Positions 1 through 45,026 are shown, counted from the first letter of the stretch. The stretch is DNA of 64,000 bases from Rhipicephalus microplus (GCF_043290135.1 NC_134709.1:69583456-69647455); one strand, 5' to 3'. The notes: generated by a model not told the origin, from the sequence alone. Program-made: numbers and translations.

Positions 1-1230
1 CAATGACAGAACTGCAGATTTTGCTACTCAATGTAATAGCGTGTGTAGCGTTTTTCGTGAGGGGCTTAACCCACTTGAAGTGACTTTTGAAATGCCATGT
101 GACGGAAGGCTCAGATTTCTTGACATTAACTTTCAATTCTCAGATGAAAAAACATGCTGGTGTTACGAGCCCAGAGCAAGTAAGCCTTTACTACAGTTTC
201 ACTCAGCGCATACTAAACTGGTAAAACGAGGCATTGCGAAGATGTGCTTGAGTGAGGCACTAAAGAAGTCCTGCCGGTGCCTCATGAATGAAAGCTTCAG
301 ACAACAGGTCTCGAGGCTAAGCAATGCCGGGTACCCCAAGAGCCTCGTCGTGTCCGTTGCTGAAGGATTGCACAGAAAAGTGCTGGAGAAAAGATGTGAA
401 GGGATGGATAGGGTGAGCTCAAGAAAGGAAAGTTTTGGCGTGATTCCATACATGCATAAGGTTTCTCACAGGATAAAAAAGATTGCGGAAAAATGTGGCA
501 CTAACGTAGTTTTCTCGGCACCCAATAAGTTGGTGAGTCTGTGCAGAAGCACAAGACCAGACAAGGGAAAATCAAATGTATGCCAAAAGAAACATAGAAA
601 CCTATTTGTGGAGTGCATCATGTGTGTTGTATACCTCATTCCACTTACTTGTGGAAAGTGTTATATCGGTCAGACCGGTAGATGCATAAACGATCGCTTG
701 CGCGAGCACAATAACAAAGTAAATAGTGTTGTTCCTGATGGTTTTCTTTCCCTTCATTGCCAGAGATGTAAGTGCACACCGAAATTCAAGGAAACGGTTA
801 TAATCAATAGAAGTAGGCACGAGATGACGCGGTTGGTATTGGAGGCCGGCAGAATTGCAGAGCTAGGTGACACGTGTGTGAGCAGCCCATCAGTGGTGTT
901 GACAGATAAGGAACTTGATTACATGTATTCGCGATAGGGTTTGTGGTAACATGGGATAAAAGGAAGAAAGAAAAAGTAAAAAAAGATTGAAAAATATAAA
1001 ATTGTAAAGTATTGGAACACGCGCGTTGGTTATATTTGATGGTGTTTAGAGCTACGCACGTGCGACGTTGGCGTGGTGGATCGCATACACCACGGAGATC
1101 TGCGTGTAATAAACTGTTGTTGAAAGTTAGCGCTGTGTTGTGTCTATGTGCCTTCTCTTGTCCGTGTTCGTTGTCTGCGCTACCATCCATCATCATGCAA
1201 CCATACCAACAAGCCCAAATCGCCACCCTC
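1..1230 (+). mobile_element. Penelope-like retroelement, 5' cut by window edge
   Basis: The element comprises the open frame at 2-937 plus a 3' untranslated tail with an AATAAA signal near 1106. A similar tail motif (AATAAAC-GTTG followed by GAAA/AAAT-TTAGC and a TGTGT stretch) recurs on the minus strand near 32.9 kb. The 3' boundary is estimated, because I see no clear target duplication. Downstream sequence to 1440 has no recognised coding content. Confidence 0.75.
2..937 (+). CDS. Penelope-like element protein: RT C-terminus plus GIY-YIG endonuclease (5' partial)
   Basis: The frame is open from the window edge, so the true start is upstream; a GTG at 41 is only an internal codon. The visible 311 residues begin in the C-terminal part of a reverse transcriptase (FLDINF near residue 40, followed by the thumb-like QFHSAHTKLVKRG segment). 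They continue through a linker with Cys pairs to a GIY-YIG nuclease domain: VVYLIPL near residue 209, CYIGQTGR near 220, and the catalytic-type Arg in GRCINDRLREH. That order (RT then GIY-YIG) is diagnostic of Penelope-like elements; the nuclease nicks target DNA for priming. The frame has no internal stop, so this copy is recent or at least intact in its 3' half. It lies upstream of the first visible host exon, probably in an intron or 5' flank of the M13 gene. Confidence 0.88.
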   Translation, partial: NDRTADFATQCNSVCSVFREGLNPLEVTFEMPCDGRLRFLDINFQFSDEKTCWCYEPRASKPLLQFHSAHTKLVKRGIAKMCLSEALKKSCRCLMNESFRQQVSRLSNAGYPKSLVVSVAEGLHRKVLEKRCEGMDRVSSRKESFGVIPYMHKVSHRIKKIAEKCGTNVVFSAPNKLVSLCRSTRPDKGKSNVCQKKHRNLFVECIMCVVYLIPLTCGKCYIGQTGRCINDRLREHNNKVNSVVPDGFLSLHCQRCKCTPKFKETVIINRSRHEMTRLVLEAGRIAELGDTCVSSPSVVLTDKELDYMYSR

Positions 1231-1439
1231 ATAGTCTGCCTCTGTTGTGTACACAACTACAGAGCTCACCATCACATTTACAATGACGGCTCTGTTATGA
1301 GTACATCATACGTCTTTGGTGTGTGGATTACATGCGACCTTGTCACCATCTCTGCCTCTTCCATCTCGTCATTTCTGCCAATGCCACCATCTCTGCCATC
1401 TCTGTCAGCATTTCAGTTACTGCACTTCATCTACAGCCA

Positions 1440-2330
1440 CTGAAGTGGCTGCACTTACGGGCTTGCCATTAACTACAGTGTGTACCAGACAGCTGAGTCG
1501 TGGGTGTTTACCCACTGCAGAGCAGTGCTGCAGTCGCTGAAGCCTCAAATAACGCAGGCCCAACATGTCATGTACGTCAAAAGCCTACGTAACAAAGCAT
1601 CCGACATCCGTGACTGCTTTGTTCTGCAGTGGCTTCATTCCCACTGCGAAATACAAGGTAACGTTCGAGCTGATGGCTCTGCCAAAGCTGTACATGATGC
1701 TTCGACGCTTCTCATGGTACATTTCTCGAGGCAAGACACTGCGACACTAATATCTACACACTGTTGGTGCCTCCAGCGATTCCCCTGGAGAGACATTAGT
1801 CACCGGTACGGACCTCCACACAAGATCTATCCGTCGTGTCACTTCAGTATGTCGCGAGACCTCAACAGGCAGGACGAATTATGCTTACACCGCATCCGAT
1901 TAAACATTGCATAAACCAATTACTTCAGAAACGAAATCTTACTGTCAGAGTCAACATTGATTATCCAATGTAACGTCCTAATAAACATTAATCACGTCCT
2001 CTGTGACGTCCTCTGTGTGTGCGGAACATACGCACAAGAGAGGCAGTCTCTGAGTGAGAGTGAGATTTACGTTATTCAAAATGTCCCGAGAAAGCTGAAG
2101 GCAGTCCCTGAAGACAGTGTTAAAACTACAACGGGACTCAAACTTTGCGTTGACACATAAGATAGGCCCGTGGCAAAGCAACTCCAGTTCGTTACACGCC
2201 ACAAAAGCGCTGCTGAAATTCTTGCGGGCCACAAGAATCAATGAAACTCTGCGAATAGCACAGTCTGTGTGTGTGACAGTAAGTGTTATGTGTTCATCAC
2301 AGCATATATCATAGTTATCACCCGGTGCCT
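1440..2330 (+). pseudogene. LINE C-terminal fragment (RNase H domain and tail), degraded
   Basis: Translation of 1465-1914 gives an RNase H-like stretch (AVLQSLKPQI, then FVLQWLHSHCEIQGNVRADG), matching the W-x-P-S-H-C-G-x-x-G-N-x-x-A-D block of RNase H domains in I-group non-LTR retrotransposons. The Asp of the usual TDSRAAL block is lost (FTHCRAVL). A second frame near 2160-2260 gives KIGPWQ and ATKALLKFLRAT, which fits the extreme C-terminus of the same LINE type. Stops and frameshifts separate the parts, so this is a relic. The 5' end is truncated and no intact tail is visible. Confidence 0.6.
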
Positions 2331-2401
2331 GGGGTAGCATGCCAGGTGAAAAGCCAGACAAACATCTCCGGCTCTCTATTGAAGTGATTCTCCCTCTCTG
2401 T

Positions 2402-2625
2402 CTCTGTGGTGTAGCGGTTATGGGCTCGGCAGTTGCCCGGAAAGTCAGGTGTTTGATCCCGGCCACGGCGGTTGCATTTCGAAGGAGACGATGTGGTAGA
2501 AGCCCGTGTACTGCAATATCAGTGCACGTTGACAACTCAACATTGCCGAAATTGTCAAAGCACTCCACCGGGGCGTCCCTCTTAGTCATATCTTGGTTTT
2601 AGTACGTTAAAGTTCACATATTGAA
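2402..2625 (+). mobile_element. tRNA-derived SINE (Ruka-like), diverged copy
   Basis: A tRNA-like head (GTGGTGTAGCGGTTATGG as A box, GTTTGATCCCGGCC as B box region) is followed by the conserved body: GGTTGCATTTCGA, GCCCGTGTACTG, GTGCACGTT, and the TACGTTAAA tail motif. It belongs to a variant subfamily also seen inverted at 51673-51890. Polymerase III would transcribe such an element. It is too decayed to be a functional tRNA gene. Confidence 0.75.
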
Positions 2626-3290
2626 ATTGATCCAATCCTTTATTTGGTCGTGTGCATGGAAAAATAAACGACACATAGCAGCCACATTAAAACGCATCCG
2701 TACTCCAAGGAATGACAAGCTATCAGAGTCGGCAGATCTTAAACTAAACACACTATTTTGTTCTGTAGAAAATAATATCATTGAAGTAAACGCCACCTGG
2801 CAAAGCTCTGCCTATTTGATACGACTGTTTGACCAAATGCGTTATCCATGATTGGAATATTCCAGTCGGAAAGTTTATAATTACTTCACTCAAAGGAAAG
2901 TTGGCAAGCATTAGAAACTTTGAATAACGCGCATTGTGTATTTTGATGAAACGTGTCTAGTTTCTTTTTCTAATATTCATGCGAATTAATTATAACCTTG
3001 ATAAGATATGTCTGCTTCATTGTATCAGACCTTCCGGGTGCACCTGCGCCACGAGATAAGGTGATTGAGCTTCAAGTTAACTATTAACTGTTGCAAGCCT
3101 TGGCAACGAAGTGCTTCAAGTTCACAATCAAAATTCTCAAGGAAAAGCAAGATGGCAAAGAGAACACATAACCAAAGAAAAAGAAATGGCAGGGAAAGAG
3201 CGAACATGCGAATCAGATATGTGAACATTATTTCGAGGCGGGTTGGTGGTTTTGAACACACGTTGTGTAGTAGTTTTCAGATAAAGGATT
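2626..3290. other. Non-coding stretch, nothing recognised
   Basis: AT-rich flank or intron sequence with scattered short open frames lacking splice context or family similarity. I see no feature. Confidence 0.5.
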
Positions 3291-3298
3291 ATTACACA

Positions 3299-3369
<71 letters not shown>

Positions 3370-3462
3370 GCACGCGCACACGCACACGCACACGCTCACG
3401 CTCACGCACACGCACACACACACACACACAGACAGACAGACAGACACAGACACAGACACACT
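3291..3462 (+). repeat. CA/GACA microsatellite
   Basis: A compound array: pure CA dinucleotides to about 3360, a CACG-interrupted section to 3415, then CA and GACA tetranucleotides. The open frames across it encode only Thr-His or Cys-Val runs. Confidence 0.95.
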
Positions 3463-4638
3463 AGACAATCATTGTGCTGCATAGCGTCGGTGGGGCTTCA
3501 ATACAATACTCGCGAAATAGATAGGTCTCTCTACCACTGTAGTCGAGTCCACGTTCTTGTTATAATTATCAAAATACCATCTGAAGCAAACAGAGTGGTC
3601 ACCACCAGACTTGAGAGTAATCTACTTCAATCATACTGCGTCCTATCAATTCGGCCGTCAGCGGTGTAGTACACGCTTTACTACATGGGAAATTGTGTGC
3701 GTGTACGGAATCGTTCACCTGTCATCCTCTGCCACAGACCAGCGGCACGCCTTTGATTGGCGTAGCCCACAAAACCCTCCTCTCCCCTTTCAAAACACAT
3801 CAGCTCAACGGCAACAAAAAAAGTAGCCCGACACCCATGTCCTGCCCATAATCGCAATGTCTTTCATACACCGTGAAAGTGTTTCAATGAGATGTGAGTA
3901 AGTCTTTGAAATATATCCTAACACAGAAATGCAAACGCTCAAAGGTCTCTCTGAGATACTATCGCGATAACATTGTATAACAATACTGCCCTGCCTTGAT
4001 ATCGGGTTAGCATGTTGCGAGTTAGTGAAGGCAGAGGATCTTAAGGCGTAATTACATTGGTAGAATGTCCCGGACGACGAAAATTGCGGCTCTTGTACTC
4101 CTTTTGAACTGTGTGGAGAATTTACGTATCAATAAGAAAACGAAAGAAAGCCTGTTGACGTAAGAGGCATTTAGTTATTGTCTTCGTATTACTTTAATGA
4201 TTCTGAATTGGTTACTGCACGCATTTTTTTACAGTCCCGCGAAATGTTAATTAGCTCAAATTCACTTTATACATTACCACGTTATACCACAACATAAACT
4301 TATGACTTACAGTAAAACAGGACGTCAGGCTTGTGCGATCACTAGCAATACAACCTCATGGTCTTTCTTTTTTCTTAATAAGGAAGGAGAAACGTTTATC
4401 AGCAGGCGCACGCGCGCATCCGCTGTGTGTTTCAGAGACCGCTGCGACAATACATTGTCACGTTATACCGTAACAGAAACTCGTAACTGACAACACAGCA
4501 GAATGTCCGGCTGGTTCGATGACTATAGCAATGGGGCCTCACCATGGTGACTGGCGGTCGCCGTCTTGGAGGCAACATATATACAACAAAGTTGTGTCGT
4601 GGTAACAATCAAGTGAACTGTTGCGTTTCGGTTTTCAG
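3463..4638. other. Intron or 5' flank, nothing recognised
   Basis: No exon of the M13 family could be found here; in particular I do not see an FYxYAC/CGxW-like exon. The first visible M13 exon starts at 4639 and is preceded by a pyrimidine-rich acceptor (TTCGGTTTTCAG). Confidence 0.5.
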
Positions 4639-37688
<33,050 letters not shown>

Positions 37689-37761
37689 AAAAGCTGCGTG
37701 TGCCACGTTCGACAACGAACAATATTTCAACTAATTCCAAACTAGTCACAATAATCATTGC

Positions 37762-37767
37762 AATAAA
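37762..37767 (+). terminator. Polyadenylation signal of the M13 gene
   Basis: AATAAA lies 74 bases after the stop codon, the first such signal on this strand. The cleavage site probably falls near 37780-37800. Confidence 0.7.
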
Positions 37768-37799
37768 CGCATAGCATCATAAAATAATGTTATTGTACT

Positions 37800-38004
37800 G
37801 CTTATGCGTCTTTATGCTGTCATTCTAGAAAAGTGTTGTCCGAGTCCTCTGGAAGGGACCCCTGAAATAGCGAGCATTGACGTTGTTCTCTTGGGCAATG
37901 AATGCACGCCGATTTGTGTTTTTGTTTTTTTTCTGCTATGATAGTGGTGGCACTGGCCTGGAGGACAGCGTCGTCTTCATGAGTCCCAGAACCTTCTTAT
38001 AGAG
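37800..38004. other. Spacer
   Basis: Nothing recognised. Confidence 0.4.
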
Positions 38005-39790
38005 CAAGAACTAATTTATTTATTTATTTCTTTAGTTATTTATTCACAATACTGCTACTCTCCTTCAAGAGCGTGGCAGTTGGGTAATACAGTAATTTTT
38101 CACACACATAAAAAAAGATGTAGACGTAAAAACATGCAAGCATAATAACAGGACATGAGGATCATATGACCATGGAGCAGTACAGAAGTTAAACGTTTAT
38201 TATGTTATTAATACACAATGTATGCAATAATCCCAAGATACAAAGCAAGTTATAGCCATTATACAGAGCTGAAACCATGCCGAAAGGCGATAGAAATAAA
38301 ATACGTGATTAAAGAAAGGAACTTATGTTAGCATTGGTATCGTGAGGGAAAACATAAATGGAACAGTTGTGACAGAAAATAGCAAGCACTGAAAGCATAC
38401 TTCAAAAATAGCTATACTACTGTGAAAGGAACATTGAAAAAGGCATTGCTTTAACTAATGAACAGCAGATCTGGACTGGTGCGCCTGCATGCGTATAAAC
38501 TGTTATGCGCGCCCAGTTTTTTCTATGTGTGCAATAAATTCTGATAGCGATTGGGAGTTTGTGATAGTGGCATCAAGTTGGTTCCATTCCGCTATCGCGC
38601 GCGGGAAGAATGAGTACTTAAACGTGTCGTTCCTACATGCGTATTCTGACAACGTGCGTGCATGTTTATTGCTAGTTTGCTGAGCCTGTGAAAATGAAAG
38701 GTATTTGGATAAATCTATCTTGTAGTTATTTTTTACTAGCTGGAAAAAGAATTTTAAGCGAGCGTGTTTCGCTCTTGTGGACAGCGTTTGTGAACCTGAC
38801 TGAGTTAAAAGATGTGTTGGGGAATCTGTGCATCTATATTTGTTGTAAATAAATCTTACAGCTTTCCTTTGTATTGCTTCTAGTTTGGTTATATTAGTCA
38901 GCGAATACAGAAACCAGACAGTGTTTGCATATTCTAAAACTGGTCTTACGAATGATGTGTTAGCTAGCAGCTTCGTTGGCGTTGTTGAGAGCGCTAGAGT
39001 TCGTTTTAAGAAGAATAGTTTGCGTAGCGCCTTCGAAGTTATATTAGCGATGTGTTTGTCCTATTTGAGATCAGAAGTCAGTGTAACTCCTAGATATTTA
39101 TGTTCCTCAGCTTTATTAAGAAGTGTGTTAATAATGGTGTATGGGAAGTTGGATGGTTTTGTTTTTCTGCTTAGGGTCATTATTCCTGATTTTTGTGTGT
39201 TTATTTTCATTTGCCATTTAGAGCACCAATTAGCCACGACAGCTTGAAAATAATTAAGCATAATGTGATCGTTGTAATGATTAATTTCTCTATAGATCAC
39301 ACAGTCGTCCGCAAATAGCTTGATGTTGCAAGTGATGTTAGCAGTGATATCACTAATATAGAGCAAGAAAAGCAATGGCCCAAGTACCGAGCCTTGGGGA
39401 ACGCCGGATGTTACTGCTACTGTGTTAGAAGACATCTGTTCATAGAGTACAAATTGTGACCTGTTAAATAAGAAAGCTTTTATCCAAGCGGAAAGTTCTG
39501 CTATTCCGAAAACATTTTCTACTTTAGCTATTAGTTTGCTGTGGCCTACACAGTCAAAAGCCTTAGATAGGTCAAGTAGAATTAAGTCAGTTTGACCACG
39601 AGTATTAATTGTAATGGCAAGGTCGTGAACTAGTTCAGTAAGTTGAGTTACCGCCGATAAATCACTTCGAAAACCATGTTGGTTAAAGGAAAAAAAATTA
39701 TCTGCTCTAGAAATGCTGTCATGTGTTTTAAGATTATGTGTTCGAGTAGTTTACATGATGTGCTGGTCAATAAAATAGGTATGAAATTAA
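38005..39790 (-). mobile_element. CR1/Jockey-like LINE, 5'-truncated
   Basis: Minus strand: RT coding from about 39780 through 38490, then a 3' UTR, ending in an AAATAAATAAAT-type tail at about 38030-38005. The 5' end stops within the RT domain, as is usual for target-primed insertions. Confidence 0.85.
38490..39780 (-). pseudogene. LINE reverse transcriptase and thumb/C-terminal region
   Basis: Reads LILLDLSKAFDCVGH (RT D-x-x-K-A-F-D block), SGVPQGSVLGPLLFLLYI (P-Q-G-S-x-L-G-P), NIKLFADDCVIY (catalytic F-A-D-D), YLGVTLTSDLK, then a C-terminal LEAIQRKAVRFIYNKY and EWNQLDA segment. The order is that of CR1/Jockey-clade ORF2 without RNase H. The frame is broken in places (a stop near 39750 and others downstream), so it is inactive. 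Confidence 0.87.
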
Positions 39791-40240
39791 AAAAAATAAA
39801 AAGAATAGTGTCATTGTACGATGGAGATTAGAAATTACGAACTGAAATGGGTGCAGTCCAGGTTTCTGCAACTACCAGGGTGGGCTTCTCACTGGCTAAG
39901 AGGCGAGCTCCCAGCTAAGGTACATAACGTTGTGCATACAATCGGATGGACACAGGAAGTAAAGAAATGCAAACGGAAAGAGCTATAGGTTGATGGCCGA
40001 AGAACGGCACTTCTTTTTCTGTAAGCATTTTCTTTACCAGATAAATAGAAACTGAAGAATCATGAAGGAAATGTTAGTTTGGCTTGTAGCACGGGTTTCA
40101 ACTCGAGGTGTCAGGTGACAACTATATATAGTACCTGCCTTGGCCACATATGAACAAAAAAGGGTGTAAAGCCTCTGTGTTTTCACACGTTCCGTTGCCG
40201 GATGTGAATGTGAAATTGAAGCTACTTTTTGTGTCAATAC
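39791..40240. other. Spacer
   Basis: Nothing recognised. Confidence 0.4.
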
Positions 40241-40690
40241 AGTGATAGTTACCTAAATATACACAAAAGCGAACTTTGCCGCTAGTGTCTATGGGACCTG
40301 CCACACACGGTGGATCAGTGAGCATGGAAATGATGGGTAATCGCAGATTTGTCTAACGTTCGTACTTCTGGCTCGGTGTGTGATCCTGTGGCTTGCTGTT
40401 TTTTGAACGAAGAAAAAATTGGCAAATGTTCAGTAAGTGCGCTTCATTACCTCAATATTTTATACGTAGTATTTAAAATCAGGTCACGAAGTTCAAAACA
40501 GTCTGTTCTTTCCTTCGAAACTAAAACGAAACACAGCAATAAACAAAGCCACAAGTGTGATTCGCCGCCCGCACGTACGAAGACCAGGCGAATTCTTGTA
40601 CTACCTACCATTCCCTTGGTCGCTGAACGATCACAGTGCCAGTGTCCCCTCCAGTTAATTTTGAGAAACTCTGTGGACACAGTAACTCGC
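40241..40690 (+). mobile_element. Inverted-repeat (foldback/MITE-like) element, copy 2
   Basis: Homologous to the reverse complement of 4915-5345: GCTAGTGTCTATGGGACC, AATGATGGGTAATCGCAGAT and TTCGTACTTCTGGCTC at the left; ACTACCTACCATTCCC and CCAGTTAATTTTGAGAAACT at the right. Arms pair with each other around an AT-rich centre. Confidence 0.7.
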
Positions 40691-41162
40691 AGAAGGCAGA
40701 CACCCCACACACCTATACCATATTCATTACAGGGAAGAGGGGGAGTTAACCGATTAAGGGCACTATACTCACGTATTTTGAACGCGGCATAAAAATTTTC
40801 AACATAGAGACTGGTACGCGCAATTTATTAAGATAACCACGACACGTCGTAACAAATCTGGTCTAACTAGAATTTTAGCACTGACCTCGAGTTTGAAAGC
40901 TGAGATCACGCGGTTATGACCCAAACGGAGGACGGCGAAAACGAGGTACGCTCATTACTTAGTCCTTATCTTAACAACTTTCAATGCGTGAGTAGCATAC
41001 CTGTGCTCATTTGTGCTTTTACAATCAGTGTTTTGAAGTGAAATGTTACGACCGTGCAGGTTTTTGACGATTGTAGCAGTCGAGGACCACACGTGTTACA
41101 TTCTAAGAGCTGTTTTTTAAAGACAATACTTTCTAGGGGATCTTCGACAGAAAAAGTTTGGT
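40691..41162. other. Spacer
   Basis: Nothing recognised. Confidence 0.4.
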
Positions 41163-41173
41163 CTGTCCGTCTG

Positions 41174-41240
<67 letters not shown>

Positions 41241-41243
41241 ACA
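41163..41243 (+). repeat. CTGT tetranucleotide array
   Basis: About 18 uninterrupted TCTG units (GTCTGTCTG). Flanking sequence resembles a dispersed repeat but no other copy is seen in this window. Confidence 0.95.
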
Positions 41244-42336
41244 TTCGTCTATTTGTCTGCCCTAACGATACCTCAAACGGCACTAAACTTCTGACCCCAC
41301 CCGCAGCACCCACCAATATTGCTCATGATACAGCGTTCATAGTTGCGCGATTGTCAATTAAAAAACAATCATTGCGCATATCTGAGAAACCATGATGTTT
41401 TGTATGTGTGCATTTATACTATAGACGGCACACACAAGTAACTCTAAGGGCCATAGCGTTTATCACGCTGCGCTGAGAGTGCAACGCGATGCTCAAAGAG
41501 GTAAGTGTTTGGAACGCTTTGCTAAGACGACACGGTGGTGGCACATGCCCATAGCTTTGCGTTCTACACCTTATCACCTCCTAGACAGGCACGCATCTTT
41601 CTCGACGGGCGCGCAAACCTTCGTTTTCGAAGATAACTACGAGATGGCGCTCGAGTCTAACGTGCCTCGATGCGCTCGTTTGCCTCCGCTACACGCTCGA
41701 GGCACTCTAGCACAGCGCCTATACAACACCATTCACCGATTTTCTTGCGCGCAACATCAAATAAACGTTTTGTTCACTCTCTTGAAACGCAAGACTAACG
41801 TCTTTCGTCGACATTTGCAGTGTAACATGCAGATTCGGTGCCAACGTTTTTTTTTCATCATTTACCGCCGTAAACCCGGGGACAGGTTATTACGAGAAGC
41901 GCGCCATAGCTCGAATTTTGAATTTCGGATCCGCAACGACGCTTGTATTCTTTCGGACTCGACCAAAAGGGGTAGAAAGGAGAGTGTGACGTAGAAGTGA
42001 GGCTACGCTGCATATAATGGAGAACCTCACGCACGCTTACGGTCGCAAGTAGTAATAAAAAATGAGCTGGAACGGTCCAAGCGTGAAGCCAAGAAGGATT
42101 GCGTGAAGCCGTACTCACCAAAGGTCAAAGGTTGGCGGCTACAGCTGCTATCCTACTAGAGGTGTGATAAACTGTCGGAGTCTGGCGATTGAAACGAAGC
42201 GTTTCTCTCGCGCACCCAAGGAGTTTATTGTGACAACATTTTCGGGTGAAATAGTGCACGGAGTGCCTCTTTGTGTTAATAGTTACCCTTAGTAAGTCGG
42301 TAATTCTAGTTTGCTGAATATTTTAGAACTGATGCT
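41244..42336. other. Spacer with unassigned GC-richer segment
   Basis: The 171-codon frame at 41479-41994 has no recognisable domain and spans a segment with an internal AATAAA. I consider it repeat-derived, not a gene. Confidence 0.35.
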
Positions 42337-42438
42337 ATACTAGGAACATGAAAAAGAAGGGGGGGGGGGAAGATACAGACAAGTGCCGAATGCACCCGTC
42401 TGTTCCTTTTCTCCCCTTTTTTTTCATGTTCCTAGTAT
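42337..42438. mobile_element. Palindromic MITE-like element with G/C-run arms
   Basis: ATACTAGGAACATGAAAAAG at the left pairs with TTTTTCATGTTCCTAGTAT at the right. The arms continue through a G-run against a CCCCTTTT run and AGACAAGTGC against GCACCCGTCT, leaving a loop of about 5 bp. Confidence 0.8.
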
Positions 42439-42599
42439 TGCGCCACTTACCAAATGTTCAGCGAAATAAAGCACGAAAACGCTGAAAAGCAAATTGCTCT
42501 GTAATTATATGCAAATTTTATTAGAGAGTAAGTCAACGATATTCGTCTCTAGGTATAATTTCGTCGGGAACAGCTGTCTTTTAGATTACGGTTTGCGTA

Positions 42600-44118
42600 G
42601 CGTCAACACTGACAGATGAAAGCCATTTGTTTTTTAAGAGGGCACCACCAGAAAAAAACTGGCAGATCCCACATACAGTGGGAATCTATGATATGCGAAG
42701 CACGAATGAGAAATGTTGATAAGTTGTTTAAATCAGCACAACGCTACAAGGTGGAGGTAAATAATGTCAAACATGACTTTTGTGTCATGATTATCATGTT
42801 TGGATGTGTCGTTTACCTTTGACATCTGTTCACGCCACGTAATACCAAATTTAGTATATGCGGAGCTAGCGAAACGGCCGCGAGCACGCTATGAGCGTGG
42901 TATGTTGTCATGTTCTTACATGACACGCGTGTTAGGATTATCATGTTTGCACTAGTCATGTGATTCATCATCCATTGGCGTCACGTAACACTAAACTTGG
43001 TATATGTGGAACTAGCAAAACGGCCGCGAGCGCATCATACTCAAATGTAGCGTTGACGTGCGCGCACGCTGAGAACAGCGACGCTACGTTAGCAAAGCGT
43101 GAGCATTCTATTGTCTGACGCCAGGAGCGACCAGCGTTCGTCGGAACGACATGCTGCAAATGCGACATGCTGCATTTCGCGCCGATGCGTTACCCAGACA
43201 CACTGCGTCTCCCTCTTTTCGTGACGGAGGGATTCTGGACGCGCTGAAAGCCGCATCTGTCAAAGCAACACAGCGCGGCGCGCCTGCGAGTATTTGGCAG
43301 GACCGGCGCCTGGCGTGGCAACGCCGGCGTGACGTGCCGCTGAGCACGCACACCGCGTCACGTCGAAATATATATGCGCCTTGACTGTGGCATAGAGTCA
43401 TGTTCTCACATGACACGCATCCAATGATTATCATGTTTGCACCAGTCACGTACCTTCGTCATCCATTGTCGTCACGTAGTGCCAAATTTGCCACATAGGA
43501 AGCTAGCGAAACGGCTGTGTTGTTACATGACATGTTGTTCACATGTCGTTACATGACATGCATGTGGTGATTATCATGTTTGGATGTTTAATTTACCAAT
43601 GTCATCCGTTCGCGTCACGTAATAACGAGTTTGGTACATGTGAAGCTAGTGAAATGGCCACGAGCGCATCATAAGCGTAACATGTAGTCATGTTGTTACA
43701 TGATGCGCATCTCATGTTTATAATGTTTGCACCAGCATCACACCTCCGTCACCCATTCTCGGCCCGTAATACCAAATTTCGTATAAGTAAAGCTAGCGAA
43801 ACGGCCTAGCATGGCGTGCAGTCATGTTGTTACTTGACATGCATGTCATGATTTTCATGTTAGTGTCTCTCGCTTGTGTTCGCCATGCAATCATGCCATA
43901 CCATACCAGTTTGCATCATGCCATGTCAACGAAACCACCGCAAGGGCTGCGGGACCGTGAAATGTGAATTCTGACATTCATGACATACGTATCAGGATTT
44001 TCATGTTTTGACTAGTCAAATATGTTCTTCATACGGTAATGTTATGCCATACAATGTTTGGTATCGATATCATTATCGAAATGGTCAGGAGAGTTGAAAG
44101 GCGTAGGTGGCTAGATAT

Positions 44119-44156
<38 letters not shown>

Positions 44157-44302
44157 GGATAGATGGATAGATAGAGGATAGATAGATAGACGGATAGATG
44201 GATAGATGGATAGATAGAGGATAGAGAGATAGACGGATAGATGGATAGATGGATAGATAGAGGATAGAGAGATAGACGGATAGATAGATAGATAAATAAA
44301 CG

Positions 44303-44382
<80 letters not shown>

Positions 44383-44430
44383 CGCTCAAAGTCGCCGAAG
44401 TTTGCTAAGAAATGCTTCGCACTTAAAAGA
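42600..44430 (-). repeat. CATG-rich dispersed repeat, copy 1 (inverted relative to copy 2)
   Basis: It consists of degenerate units of 150-200 bp, each with CATGTTTGCACTAGTCATGTG-like or TCATGATTATCATG palindromes, GTAATACCAAATTTGGTATA and AGCTAGCGAAACGGCC. There is a GC-rich inner block (43095-43390) and a terminal GATA array (44113-44383) followed by ACGCTCAAAGTCGCCGAAG. Every landmark reappears in reverse order and strand at 49090-50720. Confidence 0.8.
44113..44383 (-). repeat. GATA tetranucleotide array
   Basis: GATA units with GGAT and GACGGATA interruptions; a higher-order unit of about 60 bp (GATAGAGGATAGAGAGATAG) repeats twice near 44210-44280. Confidence 0.95.
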
Positions 44431-45026
44431 GAACCTCGACTCAGCGCATACACACTGACGTGCAAGCGCGTTCGGGCCAGCGAAAGTGACTGTGTAAGAT
44501 GGTGGGGCCTCTCCCCTTACATTCTACCAGCAAAAACGTGATGGCGTCAGACAATGAGATCCTGACGACGCGCGATGAACGCACGTGCTCCGCCATGGCG
44601 TGCTCCAACAACGATTTGGCATGAGTAACAGCAGCAGAAACTACAGAGAATTCATGGTGTGCTATACTGCAAGGACGCGTTCACATTGGGCCAAAAGCCC
44701 GCGATCAACGGAACTTTGAGCCATGCGCGGCTTCGCGTGCTACTTCGCATGGTTCCCTGTAGTGGAAGATGGAGTAATTTTTGAGGGGCTGGCTCATCAG
44801 GTATTTGTACTTGGGCGAAATCTGAAGCCGTAACTTTAGTTCAAGAAGCGACTGCTAGAGGCGCAGCTGTTACTGCGTTTTCAAGAATGCTCGCTAGAAT
44901 GCTCGTAACATATAGCGCCCCTTTCGTTTGTCTTCGCCGGACACCGTACGCATGGACGGATGATATAAGAGGTGATGCGAAGTGGTATTAAGGTCACGTA
45001 TATAGTGCATGTAAACATAAGTGAAA
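44431..45026. other. Spacer
   Basis: Nothing recognised. Confidence 0.4.

Noticed and set aside
938..1300. Hammerhead ribozyme in the Penelope-like element tail
   Set aside because: Such elements often carry one, but I found no CTGANGA core paired with a GAAA segment here.
1978..2589. Minus-strand 203-codon frame as a gene
   Set aside because: It spans a SINE and the antisense of a LINE relic; it has no family similarity.
3291..3462. CRISPR-like array among the tandem repeats
   Set aside because: Repeats are simple-sequence or transposon-derived, there are no regular unique spacers, and the window is eukaryotic.
938..4638. Upstream exons of the M13 gene in this interval
   Set aside because: No segment with M13_N motifs and matching splice phase was found; the missing exons are inferred to lie before the window.
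41479..41994. 171-codon plus-strand frame as a gene
   Set aside because: No domain, no splice context and low-complexity flanks; likely repeat-derived.
44085..44465. Minus-strand Tyr-Leu-Ser-Ile frame
   Set aside because: Translation of the GATA array.
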